In this document: positions 43,326 to 52,053 of the stretch, piece after piece | How the letters are laid out: each line of letters begins with the position of its first letter | How positions within the stretch are numbered: the first letter of the stretch is position 1 | DNA from: Mucilaginibacter sp. KACC 22773 | GTDB lineage: Bacteria > Bacteroidota > Bacteroidia > Sphingobacteriales > Sphingobacteriaceae | DNA: 64,000 bases | Reading direction: 5' to 3' | Assembly (NCBI RefSeq): GCF_028736215.1 | Contig: NZ_CP117883.1 | Span: 4,960,001 to 5,024,000 of the forward strand | The notes under the pieces: generated by a model | Database searches by the model: none | Told to the model about the DNA's origin: nothing | What the model saw: the letters and a program-made list of their open reading frames with translations, nothing else | Program-made: the position numbers and the translations under genes

Positions 43326-43979
43326 ATGAACAAGTTGCTGCAATTGATTTTGGTGTTACTGATTTTTACTTCGTGCAGGCATCACAAGCCTAAACCGGTT
43401 AATAAGTTGTATGTTCCATCAGACGAAGCTGAGATTACAACGCTTGCTTTTAATTACATTATGCCATCAGATAGTGTTTTAAAAGCACATTTAATTAAAT
43501 ACAAATTCCCCGCATCCCAAACAGATAATATCGAACAGCTAAAAAATCAATTAGATACTGCCAGGCTGTACATTTTCATTGCAGATACCTTGATGAGGAT
43601 ACCAGAGGATTATCTGAAAAAACAGGCTAAAGACAGGCACAGGAACGACAAAGATATAGTAAAAAATATGCTGGTAGATAGCTGGGCGCCCGAAGTGATC
43701 ATTAACGAGAAACCAGGCATTTTCCAACTTAAAAACCTGTCATTTACCTATAACTACGAATACACGCTTTATAATCAACGAAAAAGACTGCCGCCGGTTT
43801 TCTTTAACGCAGGCATGTTCAGGATGTCAGCGGTGTTTTTTAATCACAATAAGACCAAAGCTTTTGCCTACATTGAAAAACGCGGCGGGCTTGTTGTAGC
43901 CCAGGGCTATGATATTTTCCTGGAAAAGAAAAAAGGTAACTGGTTTGTTGTGTTGTGCGATATAGATTGGTCATCCTGA
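43326..43979 (+). CDS. Hypothetical lipoprotein
   Basis: 217 residues. The lipobox at Cys17 (LLIFTSCRHH) is followed by a basic tether and a mixed alpha/beta body with the strands SFTYNYEYTLYN, RMSAVFFNHNKTKAFAYIEKRGGLVVAQGYDIFLEKKKGNWFV. The last segment recalls NTF2-like lipoproteins. It lies 10 bases after the phosphoesterase gene and is likely cotranscribed. I do not recognise a family. Confidence 0.68.
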   Translation: MNKLLQLILVLLIFTSCRHHKPKPVNKLYVPSDEAEITTLAFNYIMPSDSVLKAHLIKYKFPASQTDNIEQLKNQLDTARLYIFIADTLMRIPEDYLKKQAKDRHRNDKDIVKNMLVDSWAPEVIINEKPGIFQLKNLSFTYNYEYTLYNQRKRLPPVFFNAGMFRMSAVFFNHNKTKAFAYIEKRGGLVVAQGYDIFLEKKKGNWFVVLCDIDWSS

Positions 43980-44033
43980 TTTCTGGCAAGGTTTTTATAC
44001 CTTTTATGCCATATCTATAAAAAACATAAAAAC

Positions 44034-44246
44034 ATGGCAACATCCAACGTAAAAGAGATAGGCAAAGGAAACACAGAAGTGAAACCAGCGCACAGTACCT
44101 GGGAGGTGATGAAGCCCTTTGTACATTTTGGCCTAAAGGCCACCGGGCTTATTGCAAGCGCGCTTATCACGATAGTTAAAAATATCCCAAAACCAGGCAA
44201 GCACAAACAACCTGAATACAAGAATGATACGGTTATTAAGATTTAA
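44034..44246 (+). CDS. Small membrane-associated hypothetical protein
   Basis: 70 residues with one hydrophobic helix (about 31-50, FGLKATGLIASALITIV) flanked by lysine-rich ends. Found after the lipoprotein gene with a 54-base gap. No family is recognised. Confidence 0.5.
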   Translation: MATSNVKEIGKGNTEVKPAHSTWEVMKPFVHFGLKATGLIASALITIVKNIPKPGKHKQPEYKNDTVIKI

Positions 44247-44292
44247 CTTATAACATTTATTTTGACATTACAAAGGCCGGATGCAACTTTTC

Positions 44293-44314
44293 GACCCCGT
44301 ATTTTAACGGGGTC
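44293..44314 (+). other. Hairpin without T-run
   Basis: GACCCCGT (44293-44300) and ACGGGGTC (44307-44314) form a perfect 8-bp stem with loop ATTTTA, between the small membrane gene and the DUF3892-like gene. It could be a terminator or a leader structure of the downstream gene. Confidence 0.65.
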
Positions 44315-44394
44315 AAATACCGTGTTTTCACGGATTGACGGCCGTTTTTAAAATCCCGACATTTAACATCGTTAACCCCTGAAATTAACTAACG

Positions 44395-44679
44395 ATGCCC
44401 CTACAAATAATCGGTGTTCACAAAACCAGCGATGCGCATGATAACCCTTACCTGGCTATCAACTCGTTAATGTGGATTGATGATCATACTCAAAACCGCG
44501 GCATTACTTCCAGGGATGTACTTTTCGATTGGATAAATGATAACGGCCTGGCTTATATTCTTGATGACGAAGGCAACAAATCCAAATTACTCACAGCAAC
44601 TACCAAAAGCGGCCTCAAATATGTACGTACTGTTTTTGATGAAACAAAATCCGACAGGCTGTTAAGCCTATCGGCCTAA
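44395..44679 (+). CDS. DUF3892-like small protein
   Basis: 94 residues with the DUF3892-like ending: ITSRDVLFDWINDNGLAYILDDEG, LLTATTKSGLKYVRTVFDETKSDRLLSL. The C-terminal pattern YlRTxxD....DNLLxL is the main basis. Function unknown. It is followed by a hairpin terminator. Confidence 0.65.
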   Translation: MPLQIIGVHKTSDAHDNPYLAINSLMWIDDHTQNRGITSRDVLFDWINDNGLAYILDDEGNKSKLLTATTKSGLKYVRTVFDETKSDRLLSLSA

Positions 44680-44730
44680 AAAAACCTATAAAAAACCTAA
44701 ACCTTCGTTTTTTATACCTCAACCTTGTAA

Positions 44731-44771
44731 GCAACCTTCGTTATATGTTTAACGGAGGTTTGCTTTTTTTT
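44731..44771 (+). terminator. Intrinsic terminator
   Basis: GCAACCTTCGTT (44731-44742) pairs with AACGGAGGTTTGC (44751-44763) with one bulge and one mismatch, followed by T8. It closes the gene at 44395-44679. Confidence 0.88.
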
Positions 44772-44926
44772 GCCCCCTGAAGAAGAGTCAAGAACCAAGA
44801 ATTAAGAGCTTAGGCTTGAGATTACCCGCATAAAACAAACGCCGCCTTAATATTGGGTTACGTTTCATAAAACATCCTCGCTTATTTAACCAGAATCCAT
44901 CACACCTCCTAAACCATACTTTTGTT

Positions 44927-44967
44927 GAATTAAATTCATTTTTATAAATTATTATTGAATTTAATTC
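44927..44967. promoter_or_regulatory. Predicted operator: two palindromic boxes before the Lrp-type regulator
   Basis: GAATTAAATTC (44927-44937) and GAATTTAATTC (44957-44967) are each self-complementary save the centre base, with start-to-start distance of 30 bases, three helical turns. They end 22 bases before the ATG of the Lrp/AsnC gene. Lrp-family octamers bind phased AT-rich palindromes of this type, so autoregulation is likely. Confidence 0.75.
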
Positions 44968-44989
44968 TGTTAATAACTAATATTACCGC

Positions 44990-45469
44990 ATGATTAACGA
45001 AACAGAAATAGTTTTAGACAAAACCGATCTGCAGATATTACGCTTAATGCAGGACAACGCCCGCATATCAAACGCCGACCTGGCCCGGGAGTTGGGAATG
45101 GCGCCTTCGGGAATATTGGAGCGGGTGAAAAAGCTGGAACAAAAAAATGTTATTCAGCAATATGTAACCAAAATAAACCCAACCGCGTTGCAGCAAAAAT
45201 TGCTGGCCTTCATTTTCATGAAAGCCGCCGACGGGCCGGGTTCTGATAAAACCACGCAGGAGCTGGCCAAAATACCCGAAGTGCAGGAAGTACACCATAT
45301 AGCCGGCGACGATTGCTACCTGATTAAGGTACGCACTTATGATTCGGCATCGCTGATGCACCTTATGCGTACACACTTTAGCAAAATACCACACATTTTG
45401 AACACGCGTACCACCATAGTACTCGAAACCGTGAAAGAACAACAACAATTAGTTATACCCGAAAAATAA
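44990..45469 (+). CDS. Lrp/AsnC family transcriptional regulator
   Basis: 159 residues: an N-terminal HTH (LDKTDLQILRLMQDNARISNADLARELGMAPSGILERVKKLEQKNVIQQY) and a C-terminal RAM ligand-binding domain (VQEVHHIAGDDCYLIKVRTYDSASLMHLM). These proteins sense amino acids and form octamers. A phased pair of palindromes lies upstream. The EamA transporter gene begins 8 bases after its stop, so a regulator-exporter pair for amino acids or related metabolites is likely. Confidence 0.92.
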   Translation: MINETEIVLDKTDLQILRLMQDNARISNADLARELGMAPSGILERVKKLEQKNVIQQYVTKINPTALQQKLLAFIFMKAADGPGSDKTTQELAKIPEVQEVHHIAGDDCYLIKVRTYDSASLMHLMRTHFSKIPHILNTRTTIVLETVKEQQQLVIPEK

Positions 45470-45476
45470 ATATACC

Positions 45477-46442
45477 ATGGCCACATCTTCACAAAAATCC
45501 GCCTCGCCCCTGTTGGTTATCATAGCTTTTGCTACGGTTTACTTGGTTTGGGGTTCTACCTACTTTTTTATAAAAATGGCTGTTGATGGTTTCCCTCCGT
45601 TTTTGCTGGGCGCAATCCGTTTTTTTATGGCAGGCGCTTTATTGCTTACCTGGTGTGCTGTTAAAGGCGAGCGGATTTTTGTAAAGCGCAATATGATCCA
45701 TGCGGCAGTAAGCGGATTTTTATTGCTGGTAATTGGCAACGGGGTAGTGATATGGGTTGAGCAAGCCCTGCCAAGTGCTATGGTAGCAATTATGGTATCA
45801 GCTCCGCCAATATGGTTTGTATTGCTTGACAAGCCAAACTGGGGCACCAATTTTAAAAACAAAAGCACCATTATTGGCCTGGTAATTGGCTTTGCAGGTG
45901 TAATATTATTATTTAGCGAGCAGATAGAAAGTATGATGGGACCGGCATCCGGGCCGTCAAAACTGCCCGGAATGCTTTTATTAATAGTAGGTACATTGGG
46001 CTGGGCATCGGGCTCTCTTTATTCAAAACATTACAATACGCAAGGATCGGCAGCGGTAAATACCGCATGGCAAATGCTGTTTGCAGGTGTCGTATTTATA
46101 CCATCGAGCTTTTTACGCCACGAAGTTCAAACACTTAACTGGGGCGCAATACCGGCACATAGCTGGTACGCGCTGCTATACCTTATCGTTTTTGGATCAA
46201 TAGCTGCATTTAGCGCCTACGTTTGGCTGTTACAGGTACGCCCGGCAACACAGGTTGGTACTTACGCCTATGTAAACCCGGTTATAGCTGTAATATTGGG
46301 CGTACTTTTTGCCCACGAAGGTGTTACCCTTATACAGGTGGCCGGCCTGGTTGTAATATTAGCAAGTGTGCTGCTGATTAATTTGAGCAAATACCGGAAG
46401 GAAAAAGCCGCAAAACAGGAACTTGCGGAGAGCATCTCATAA
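45477..46442 (+). CDS. EamA (DMT superfamily) transporter
   Basis: 321 residues with ten predicted helices in two EamA repeats: VYLVWGSTYFFIKMAVDGFPPFLLGAIRFFMAG and GTLGWASGSLYSKHYN, with the last helices AYVNPVIAVILGVLFAHEGVTLIQVAGLVVILASV. Family members such as RhtA and YddG export amino acids and metabolites. It is the second gene of an operon with the Lrp-type regulator. A lysine-rich tail faces the cytosol. Confidence 0.9.
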   Translation: MATSSQKSASPLLVIIAFATVYLVWGSTYFFIKMAVDGFPPFLLGAIRFFMAGALLLTWCAVKGERIFVKRNMIHAAVSGFLLLVIGNGVVIWVEQALPSAMVAIMVSAPPIWFVLLDKPNWGTNFKNKSTIIGLVIGFAGVILLFSEQIESMMGPASGPSKLPGMLLLIVGTLGWASGSLYSKHYNTQGSAAVNTAWQMLFAGVVFIPSSFLRHEVQTLNWGAIPAHSWYALLYLIVFGSIAAFSAYVWLLQVRPATQVGTYAYVNPVIAVILGVLFAHEGVTLIQVAGLVVILASVLLINLSKYRKEKAAKQELAESIS

Positions 46443-46669
46443 TTGTCCCCAACGGAGTTGCTGCATAAACGCGCTTTTTATTTAAGCAACAAAAATGTCA
46501 CACAATAGTGGCCGGAACGGAAAGAATGGGGCGAAAAAAAGAAATTCCGCATGATGGAATTATGCGAAAAGCAAGGTGAATTTTCCTGAACAAGTGGCCG
46601 TAGAATTCATAAAGTTATCATTCTGTTGACCCTTTTTTTACCCGTCACTAACCCGTTGCGGCAAATGTG

Positions 46670-46704
46670 TTTGATTATAGCAACATTCTTACATATTAAG
46701 TTTG
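46670..46704 (+). promoter_or_regulatory. Predicted Bacteroidota main-sigma promoter
   Basis: TTTG (46670-46673), 23 bases, TAAGTTTG (46697-46704), fitting the -33 TTTG / -7 TAnnTTTG consensus. It predicts a start near 46711 and a leader of about 50 bases for the gene at 46763. The rest of the 46443-46762 gap shows nothing else. Confidence 0.6.
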
Positions 46705-46762
46705 TGTTAACCCGCCAATCTATGCAAAACGATTATGTAATTTTGAGTAGAATCTTTTTACT

Positions 46763-49210
46763 ATGAAACAAAAGCTACTCATCGGCTTAGCTATTTTAGC
46801 ATCGTCAGTTACAACATTTGCCCAAATGCCCGGCAAAATTGCCCAAACAGGGCAGGTTTTATTGCCAAACGGCTGGAAGCTTAGCCCGGCAGGCACATCC
46901 CTCCCCTTGGGCGATTTACCGCTCAACATCCAGCTATCGGCTTCGGGCAAGCTGCTGGCGGTTACCAACAACGGCCAAAGCACCCAATCCATCCAACTTA
47001 TCGACCCAAAAAACGAGAAGCTGCTGGATGAAAAGGTGGTAGCCAAATCATGGTACGGGCTTACGTTCAGCAAAGACGAGAAAAAGCTTTACGCATCGGG
47101 CGGTAACGATAACCTGATCTATGTTTTTAATATAACCGGTACTAAACTGGGCAAACCCGATACTATTAAACTGGCGCCAAAATCATGGCCAAAAGACAAG
47201 GTATCGCCGAGTGGAATAGCGGTCAATAAAAGCGACACCAGGCTTTATGTGGTAACTAAAGAGGATAGCACACTTTATACGGTTAACCCTAATGATGGTA
47301 AAACATTACAACGGCTCAAGCTGCCATCAGAGGGTTATAGCTGCATCTTATCGCCAAATGAAAAAACGCTTTATATTTCTTTATGGGGATTTGGCCAGCT
47401 TGGCATTTACGATGTGGCTACCCAAACACTTAAAACTATAAAAACAGGCAGCAACCCCAACGAATTGCTGCTGAATAAAAAAGGCAGCCTGCTTTATGTA
47501 GCCAACGCCAATGATAATTCGGTATCGGTAATAAACACGGCAACGCACAGGGCGCTCGAAACTATTTCTACAGCCTTATACCCTACCCATCTTACCGGCT
47601 CAACTACCAACGGCCTTGCCTTATCGGCCGATGAAAAAACGCTGTACATAGCCAATGCCGATAACAATTGCCTGGCCGTGTTTGATGTAAGCAAACCCGG
47701 CAGCAGCCGCAGTATGGGTTTTATACCTGTGGGCTGGTACCCTACCAACGTTAAAATACTGGGCAAAAAAATACTGGTTGCCAACGGCAAAGGTTTTACA
47801 TCAATGGCCAACCCGCAAGGACCGCAGCCTGTAAAAAAGGCCGATAACAGCGGCTATCAAAAGGGGGCTATCAATAGCAGGGAGCAATACATTGGCGGCT
47901 TATTTAAAGGCGCACTGTCGTTTATAAATACACCATCGGTAAGTGAGCTTAAGGTCTATACCAAACAGGTTTATGCCAACACGCCTTTTAACAACAAAAT
48001 AGCCAAAACAGCACCGGGCGAAGAGGGGAACCCTATCCCCCGCCGGATGGGCGAAAAATCGCCTATTAAGCACGTGTTTTACATTATTAAAGAAAACCGC
48101 ACTTACGACCAGGTTTTGGGCGATATGCCACAGGGCAACGGCGATACTTCGCTGTGTATTTTTGATAAAAAAGTAACGCCCAACCACCACGCCATTGCCA
48201 GCGAGTTTGTACTGCTTGATAACTTTTATGTAGACGCGGAAGTAAGTGCGGACGGACACAACTGGAGCAACGCCGCCTACGCCACCGATTTTGTGGAGAA
48301 AACATGGCCAACCAGCTATGGTAGCCGTGGTGGTAATTACGACTACGAGGGCACCCGCAAAACAGCCTACCCCAGGGATGGCTTTATATGGGATTACTGC
48401 AAACGGGCCGGTGTAAGCTACCGAACCTATGGCGAATTTGTTACCGATGGCAACCCGGGCAAGGCCAGCCTTAAATCGTTAGAGGGGCATTACTGCACGA
48501 AGTCGCCGGGCTTTGACCTGGGTGTGAAGGATATTAAACGCGTAGAGATCTGGAAACACGATTTCGACTCGTTACTGGCTATTAACGCTGTGCCGCGTTT
48601 TAACAGCGTAAGGATTGGGAACGACCATACCAGCGGGCAGCGTAAAGGTGCCCTATCGCCCATAGCGGCTGTTGGGGATAATGACCAGGCAATAGGCCAG
48701 TTTATTGAATATCTTTCAAAAAGCCCTATCTGGAAAGAGTCGGTAGTATTTATTTTAGAGGATGACGCCCAAAACGGGCCCGACCATGTGGATGCACACC
48801 GTTCGCCGGTGTTTGTTGCAGGGCCGTATGTAAAACGTAACACGGTGGTGCATGGTATGTACTCCACTTCGGGCGTATTACGCACTATCGAACTGATATT
48901 AGGCCTGCCACCCATGAGCCAGTACGATGCTGCCGCCATGCCCTTATATGATTGCTTTACCAGCAAAGCAGATTTCACACCGTACGTGGCCAAAGCCGCA
49001 CAGGTTGACCTGGAGCAACGCAACGTTGCTGTAAATGAAAGCAGCCGCCGGTCGGAATTGTTTAACCTGGCCAAAGAGGATGCGGCACCAGACATTGATC
49101 TGAACGAAGTGATCTGGAAATTTGTTAAGGGCGAAACCGCGGTTATGCCCGCGCCAAAACGGAGCGCCTTTGTAATTTTGGAGCCGAAGAAGGAAGAAGA
49201 CGATGATTAG
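46763..49210 (+). CDS. Bifunctional YncE-like beta-propeller / alkaline phosphatase superfamily protein
   Basis: 815 residues. A signal peptide (ends TTFAQ) leads to a seven-bladed YncE-like propeller (about 35-390, blades with YVANANDNSVSVINTATH, YIANADNNCLAVFDV). The C-terminal half (about 430-780) is an alkaline-phosphatase/phosphoesterase fold: HVFYIIKENRTYDQVLGDM, NFYVDAEVSADGHNWSNAAYATD, IGNDHTSG and VFILEDDAQNGPDHVDAHRSP. These supply metal ligands Glu/Asn/Asp and His as in the phospholipase C-like group. The fusion is known in Bacteroidota, but its substrate is not. A good promoter precedes it. Confidence 0.9.
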   Translation: MKQKLLIGLAILASSVTTFAQMPGKIAQTGQVLLPNGWKLSPAGTSLPLGDLPLNIQLSASGKLLAVTNNGQSTQSIQLIDPKNEKLLDEKVVAKSWYGLTFSKDEKKLYASGGNDNLIYVFNITGTKLGKPDTIKLAPKSWPKDKVSPSGIAVNKSDTRLYVVTKEDSTLYTVNPNDGKTLQRLKLPSEGYSCILSPNEKTLYISLWGFGQLGIYDVATQTLKTIKTGSNPNELLLNKKGSLLYVANANDNSVSVINTATHRALETISTALYPTHLTGSTTNGLALSADEKTLYIANADNNCLAVFDVSKPGSSRSMGFIPVGWYPTNVKILGKKILVANGKGFTSMANPQGPQPVKKADNSGYQKGAINSREQYIGGLFKGALSFINTPSVSELKVYTKQVYANTPFNNKIAKTAPGEEGNPIPRRMGEKSPIKHVFYIIKENRTYDQVLGDMPQGNGDTSLCIFDKKVTPNHHAIASEFVLLDNFYVDAEVSADGHNWSNAAYATDFVEKTWPTSYGSRGGNYDYEGTRKTAYPRDGFIWDYCKRAGVSYRTYGEFVTDGNPGKASLKSLEGHYCTKSPGFDLGVKDIKRVEIWKHDFDSLLAINAVPRFNSVRIGNDHTSGQRKGALSPIAAVGDNDQAIGQFIEYLSKSPIWKESVVFILEDDAQNGPDHVDAHRSPVFVAGPYVKRNTVVHGMYSTSGVLRTIELILGLPPMSQYDAAAMPLYDCFTSKADFTPYVAKAAQVDLEQRNVAVNESSRRSELFNLAKEDAAPDIDLNEVIWKFVKGETAVMPAPKRSAFVILEPKKEEDDD

Positions 49211-49212
49211 TG

Positions 49213-49312
49213 TTGAGTCTTAAGTACAAAGTCTTGAGCTCTAAGTCAAGAGCCACAAAGTATTAATTAAAATCTCTTTTGACTTAGAACTTTAGGCTTT
49301 AGACTAAAAACT
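49213..49312. repeat. Quasi-palindromic repeat, AAGTC/GACTT word family
   Basis: The left arm (49216-49252: AGTCTTAAG, AAAGTCTTGAG, CTAAGTCAAGAG) is a degenerate complement of the right arm (49276-49307: CTTTTGACTTAGAACTTTAGG, TTTAGACT). Same words as at 33900-34020 and 30537-30588. Confidence 0.78.
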
Positions 49313-49430
49313 ACCGCGGTTGTTTAATGAAGAATATATGAATTAATAGAAATTAGAAAATCTAACTTTGAAGTAATTCCTGAAATTCAAACAAATCCCT
49401 AACTTCGGGTTCTGTCAAATTCTAATTGTT

Positions 49431-50297
49431 ATGATCACCATCGAAAACGAATACCTGAAGGCAAGCATCGATACCAAAGGTGCGCAGTTAAGTTCATTAA
49501 TTGATAAGGCAACCGGCATTGAACACCTTTGGCAGGCCGATGCCGCCGTTTGGCCATGGCATGCACCCAACTTATTCCCGGTAGTAGGTGGCTTAATTAA
49601 CAACGAACTGGTGGTTGATGGCAGCAAGTACCCTATGGGGCGGCATGGCTTTGCCAGGCAATCGGAGTTTATAACATTAGATGCAGGCGATGTTTCGGCA
49701 AGTTTTTCGTTGCCTTATTGTGATAACACCTTAAAGACATACCCCTTTAAATTTGATTACCAGGTACTGTATACACTGATAGATAACGCCCTCAGGATAA
49801 CCTATAAAGTAATTAACCTGGATAAAAAAACCATCTACTTTTCGGTAGGGGCTCATCCTGCTTTTAACGTCCCCTTTAACAAAGGCGAAAAATACGAGGA
49901 CTATTACATTGAATTTGAAACCGATGAGCACCTGGAAACAGAACTGTTATCTGCCGATGGTTTTTTTAATGGCGAAAGTCACCCGGTGCCCACACCCAAA
50001 AACAGGCTGCAATTAACCCGCGATTTATTTAATGCCGATGCCCTGGTGTTTAAAGAGTTAAAATCGAGAATGGTAACCATAAAAAGCGACAAGCACGGCC
50101 AAACACTATCGGTTGAGTTCCCTCACTTTAGCTACCTGGGCATCTGGGCCAAACCCGGTGCCGATTTTGTGTGCATCGAACCCTGGTTAGGCTGCGCCGA
50201 TACCGCAGGCGAGCAAAAAGACATTAAACACAAAGAAGCTATCCAGAAACTAAGCCCAGGCCATGTTTTTGAGGCTCCGTTTTTTGTGAGTTTTTAA
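49431..50297 (+). CDS. Aldose 1-epimerase family protein (LacX-like mutarotase)
   Basis: 288 residues, a galactose mutarotase-like beta-sandwich: LKASIDTKGAQLSSLIDKATGIEHLWQAD, APNLFPVVGGL, MGRHGFARQSEF, VGAHPAFNVPF and CIEPWLGCADT. Catalytic His (GAHPAF and RHGF) and Glu (CIEPW) are present. It likely interconverts alpha and beta anomers of a sugar, or acts on hexose phosphates. Single gene. Confidence 0.9.
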   Translation: MITIENEYLKASIDTKGAQLSSLIDKATGIEHLWQADAAVWPWHAPNLFPVVGGLINNELVVDGSKYPMGRHGFARQSEFITLDAGDVSASFSLPYCDNTLKTYPFKFDYQVLYTLIDNALRITYKVINLDKKTIYFSVGAHPAFNVPFNKGEKYEDYYIEFETDEHLETELLSADGFFNGESHPVPTPKNRLQLTRDLFNADALVFKELKSRMVTIKSDKHGQTLSVEFPHFSYLGIWAKPGADFVCIEPWLGCADTAGEQKDIKHKEAIQKLSPGHVFEAPFFVSF

Positions 50298-50353
50298 GGG
50301 GGGAAGTATAAATCATCATTGCATCGTTCGTACCCATGACATATTCAATTTTC

Positions 50354-50426
50354 CTGTCATCCTGAGGAACGAAGGATCTGTCAGCTATGCATGACCGATA
50401 GAAAAGTTCGCGAATAGATCCTTCGT
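50354..50426. repeat. REP-like hairpin with incomplete right arm
   Basis: The left arm is CTGTCATCCTGAG (50354-50366) then ACGAAGGATCT (50369-50379). The inner part pairs perfectly with AGATCCTTCGT (50416-50426), but the outer part has no partner next to it. Its perfect 13-bp complement CTCAGGATGACAG lies at 51968-51980, beyond the IS110 element. A 13-bp direct repeat ACCCATGACATAT brackets the hairpin (50332-50344 and 50431-50443). Confidence 0.75.
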
Positions 50427-50447
50427 ACCTACCCATGACATATCGAA

Positions 50448-51746
50448 TTATATAGGTACTAAGTCCACATTAAATTCGATAGCGAGCTTTTGTAAATACC
50501 TTTGCTTCTGCTCTTTAAGCATGTTATCATATACCTCTATGCCTTTTTCTACAAAATCGCTCCCTTTAACCATTAAACGCCAATATTGAATAGCCAATTT
50601 TCTGGCAGTTGCTTTGATGGCTATCGCCGGACCTTTTCTTCCTCTTAACCGCCTGGCGAATGCTCCCCATCCAATGTATTTGCTGTTTAGCAAGCCGCAC
50701 GCCATCTCCTTGAATATCTGGCCGGCGGTAGGTTTTCCTTTGCTTTTACTTTTGTTTTTCTTGCCCGAACGGTTCTGACCGGGAGATACCCCAAGCCAAT
50801 TGGCAAACCGTTTTTCCGTCGACCACTGGCTTAAATCGGCTCCAATTTCTGTATATAACTGTAACCAGTTATAATCTGTAAAGCCGGGAAGTCTGGTGGC
50901 ATCCCGGCCACCAAATATTTTCAGCAAATGCCCGCCAAGGTCTTTAACCTGGGGCTTATTGTGCCTGATCGGTTTTCTATTTCCGGTATTTGTACCGGGC
51001 GGTAGTTGTTTGTCTTTATTAATCTGTTGCAAGGTGCTATCTATTTTCCGGTCACACTCCAAGATCTGGCCTTGATAAAAAAGATATGCCTTATAAGCCT
51101 GCTCCAGGGCAAAAAGCCCATGTGGCGTGTAATGGCCCTCCAAAGCCTTTAATACTTCTTCGCTCTTTTTATCTTTGATTTTTTTGTGGCAGAGAGCAAG
51201 CAGCTTATAACGGTCTCTTTCACCGGAAAGGATTGCTGTTATAAGGGCTTTTCCACTGGCCCCATGTATCTGACTTAATACTTCCGGTAAACGGATATTC
51301 ATTTCGATCAGGGCCTTTTGCATATGCTGAATATGCATCGAGGCACTCCGGAGGTGGTCTTCACGTAATCGCTGGTAACTACGTAGCTCCTTGAGCAGCC
51401 CCTCAGAAACGTAGCAACGGTTCAGTAAACCATAACTATGTAACTGCTGGATCCACTGGCAGTCTTTCACATCTGTCTTTCTTCCAGGCAACTGTTTGGT
51501 TTGGCGGCCGTCGACCAGCCACACATCTAACCCTGCATCTGACAGGATATCATGAAGTACATACCAGTAAACACCTGTAGCTTCCATCGCCACTGTAGTT
51601 ACCCGGTTCTCCAGTAAATATTTACTAAGTGCTACCAGATCGCCGGTAAAGGTTTCAAAGCTACGGACAGGGCCGCTTTCCAGGCCAACGAAAACATGAC
51701 GGGAGCCAATATCTATACCGGCTGCATGTGTACGCATTTTTTCCAT
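50448..51746 (-). CDS. IS110-family DEDD transposase
   Basis: 432 residues, full length. The N-terminal RuvC-like domain has the acid residues Asp12 (AGIDIGS), Glu55 (VAMEATG), Asp92 and Asp95 (RKTDVKDCQW). A helical middle follows, then the C-terminal Transposase_20 domain with the DATRLPGFTDYNWLQLYTEIG block and the catalytic-Ser region GVSPGQNRSGKKNKSKSKG. IS110 enzymes act as RNA-guided recombinases with a bridge RNA. No frameshift or stop is seen, so it is probably active. Confidence 0.93.
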   Translation of the reverse strand: MEKMRTHAAGIDIGSRHVFVGLESGPVRSFETFTGDLVALSKYLLENRVTTVAMEATGVYWYVLHDILSDAGLDVWLVDGRQTKQLPGRKTDVKDCQWIQQLHSYGLLNRCYVSEGLLKELRSYQRLREDHLRSASMHIQHMQKALIEMNIRLPEVLSQIHGASGKALITAILSGERDRYKLLALCHKKIKDKKSEEVLKALEGHYTPHGLFALEQAYKAYLFYQGQILECDRKIDSTLQQINKDKQLPPGTNTGNRKPIRHNKPQVKDLGGHLLKIFGGRDATRLPGFTDYNWLQLYTEIGADLSQWSTEKRFANWLGVSPGQNRSGKKNKSKSKGKPTAGQIFKEMACGLLNSKYIGWGAFARRLRGRKGPAIAIKATARKLAIQYWRLMVKGSDFVEKGIEVYDNMLKEQKQRYLQKLAIEFNVDLVPI

Positions 51747-51928
51747 ATCAAGCTTGTTTTAAATAAGCTGTGCCCGAAGGAGTATAAGGAAAAAACAGGC
51801 TACCCATCGGACAAATCACTGTAAACAGGATCGTACCATACCTTCAGACTCTATCTTCGGAACCATACTCAGACACAGGCACGAAGCACTATAACTCGAC
51901 CGGCCACACTGCACAGCGTTAACAAAAG
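51747..51928 (-). ncRNA. Candidate bridge RNA region of the IS110 element
   Basis: 182 bases upstream of the transposase start, in the position used for bridge RNA in the IS110 group. Short complementary words are visible (for example AAGCTTGTTT with AAATAAGCTG next to the start, and TCGACCGGCCACA), but I could not settle the two loops that would read target and donor. The call rests on position only. Confidence 0.4.
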
Positions 51929-51949
51929 TATGTCATTTCACCTTCAGAA

Positions 51950-52045
51950 TTTCGCGAAATTTTAACACTCAGGATGACAGTCTTTTATCTTTGAATATCA
52001 TTTCCCCTTTAAAGTTTCGCGAAATCTTACAACTCAAGATCACAG
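51950..52045. repeat. Two tandem copies of a 31-bp unit beside the IS element
   Basis: Copies at 51950-51980 and 52015-52045, 65 bases apart, share TTTCGCGAAAT at the start and ACTCARGATSACAG at the end, with about five differences. The unit contains the palindrome TTTCGCGAAA. The first copy ends in CTCAGGATGACAG, the complement of the hairpin arm at 50354-50366. Confidence 0.75.
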
Positions 52046-52053
52046 TTTTACTG

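Larger units (their letters stand above)
50435..51936 (-). mobile_element. IS110-family insertion sequence
   Basis: One DEDD transposase gene (50448-51746, minus strand) with about 190 bases upstream of it and almost nothing downstream, the usual layout of the IS110 group, in which the 5' non-coding part carries the bridge RNA. I set the ends by an 8-bp inverted pair, ATGACATA (50435-50442) and TATGTCAT (51929-51936); this gives 1.5 kb, normal for the family. The ends are not proven, as IS110 elements lack clear terminal repeats and make no target duplication. It looks intact. Confidence 0.7.

Noticed and set aside
44857-44885. A sixth copy of the ECF motif near the Lrp gene
   Set aside because: GGGTTAC is present, but the sequence 15 bases later is CTCGCTT, not GTATTAA.
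48490-49095. A 201-residue frame antisense to the YncE/phosphatase gene
   Set aside because: Long only because of the codon bias of the sense gene; sense strand motifs are clear.
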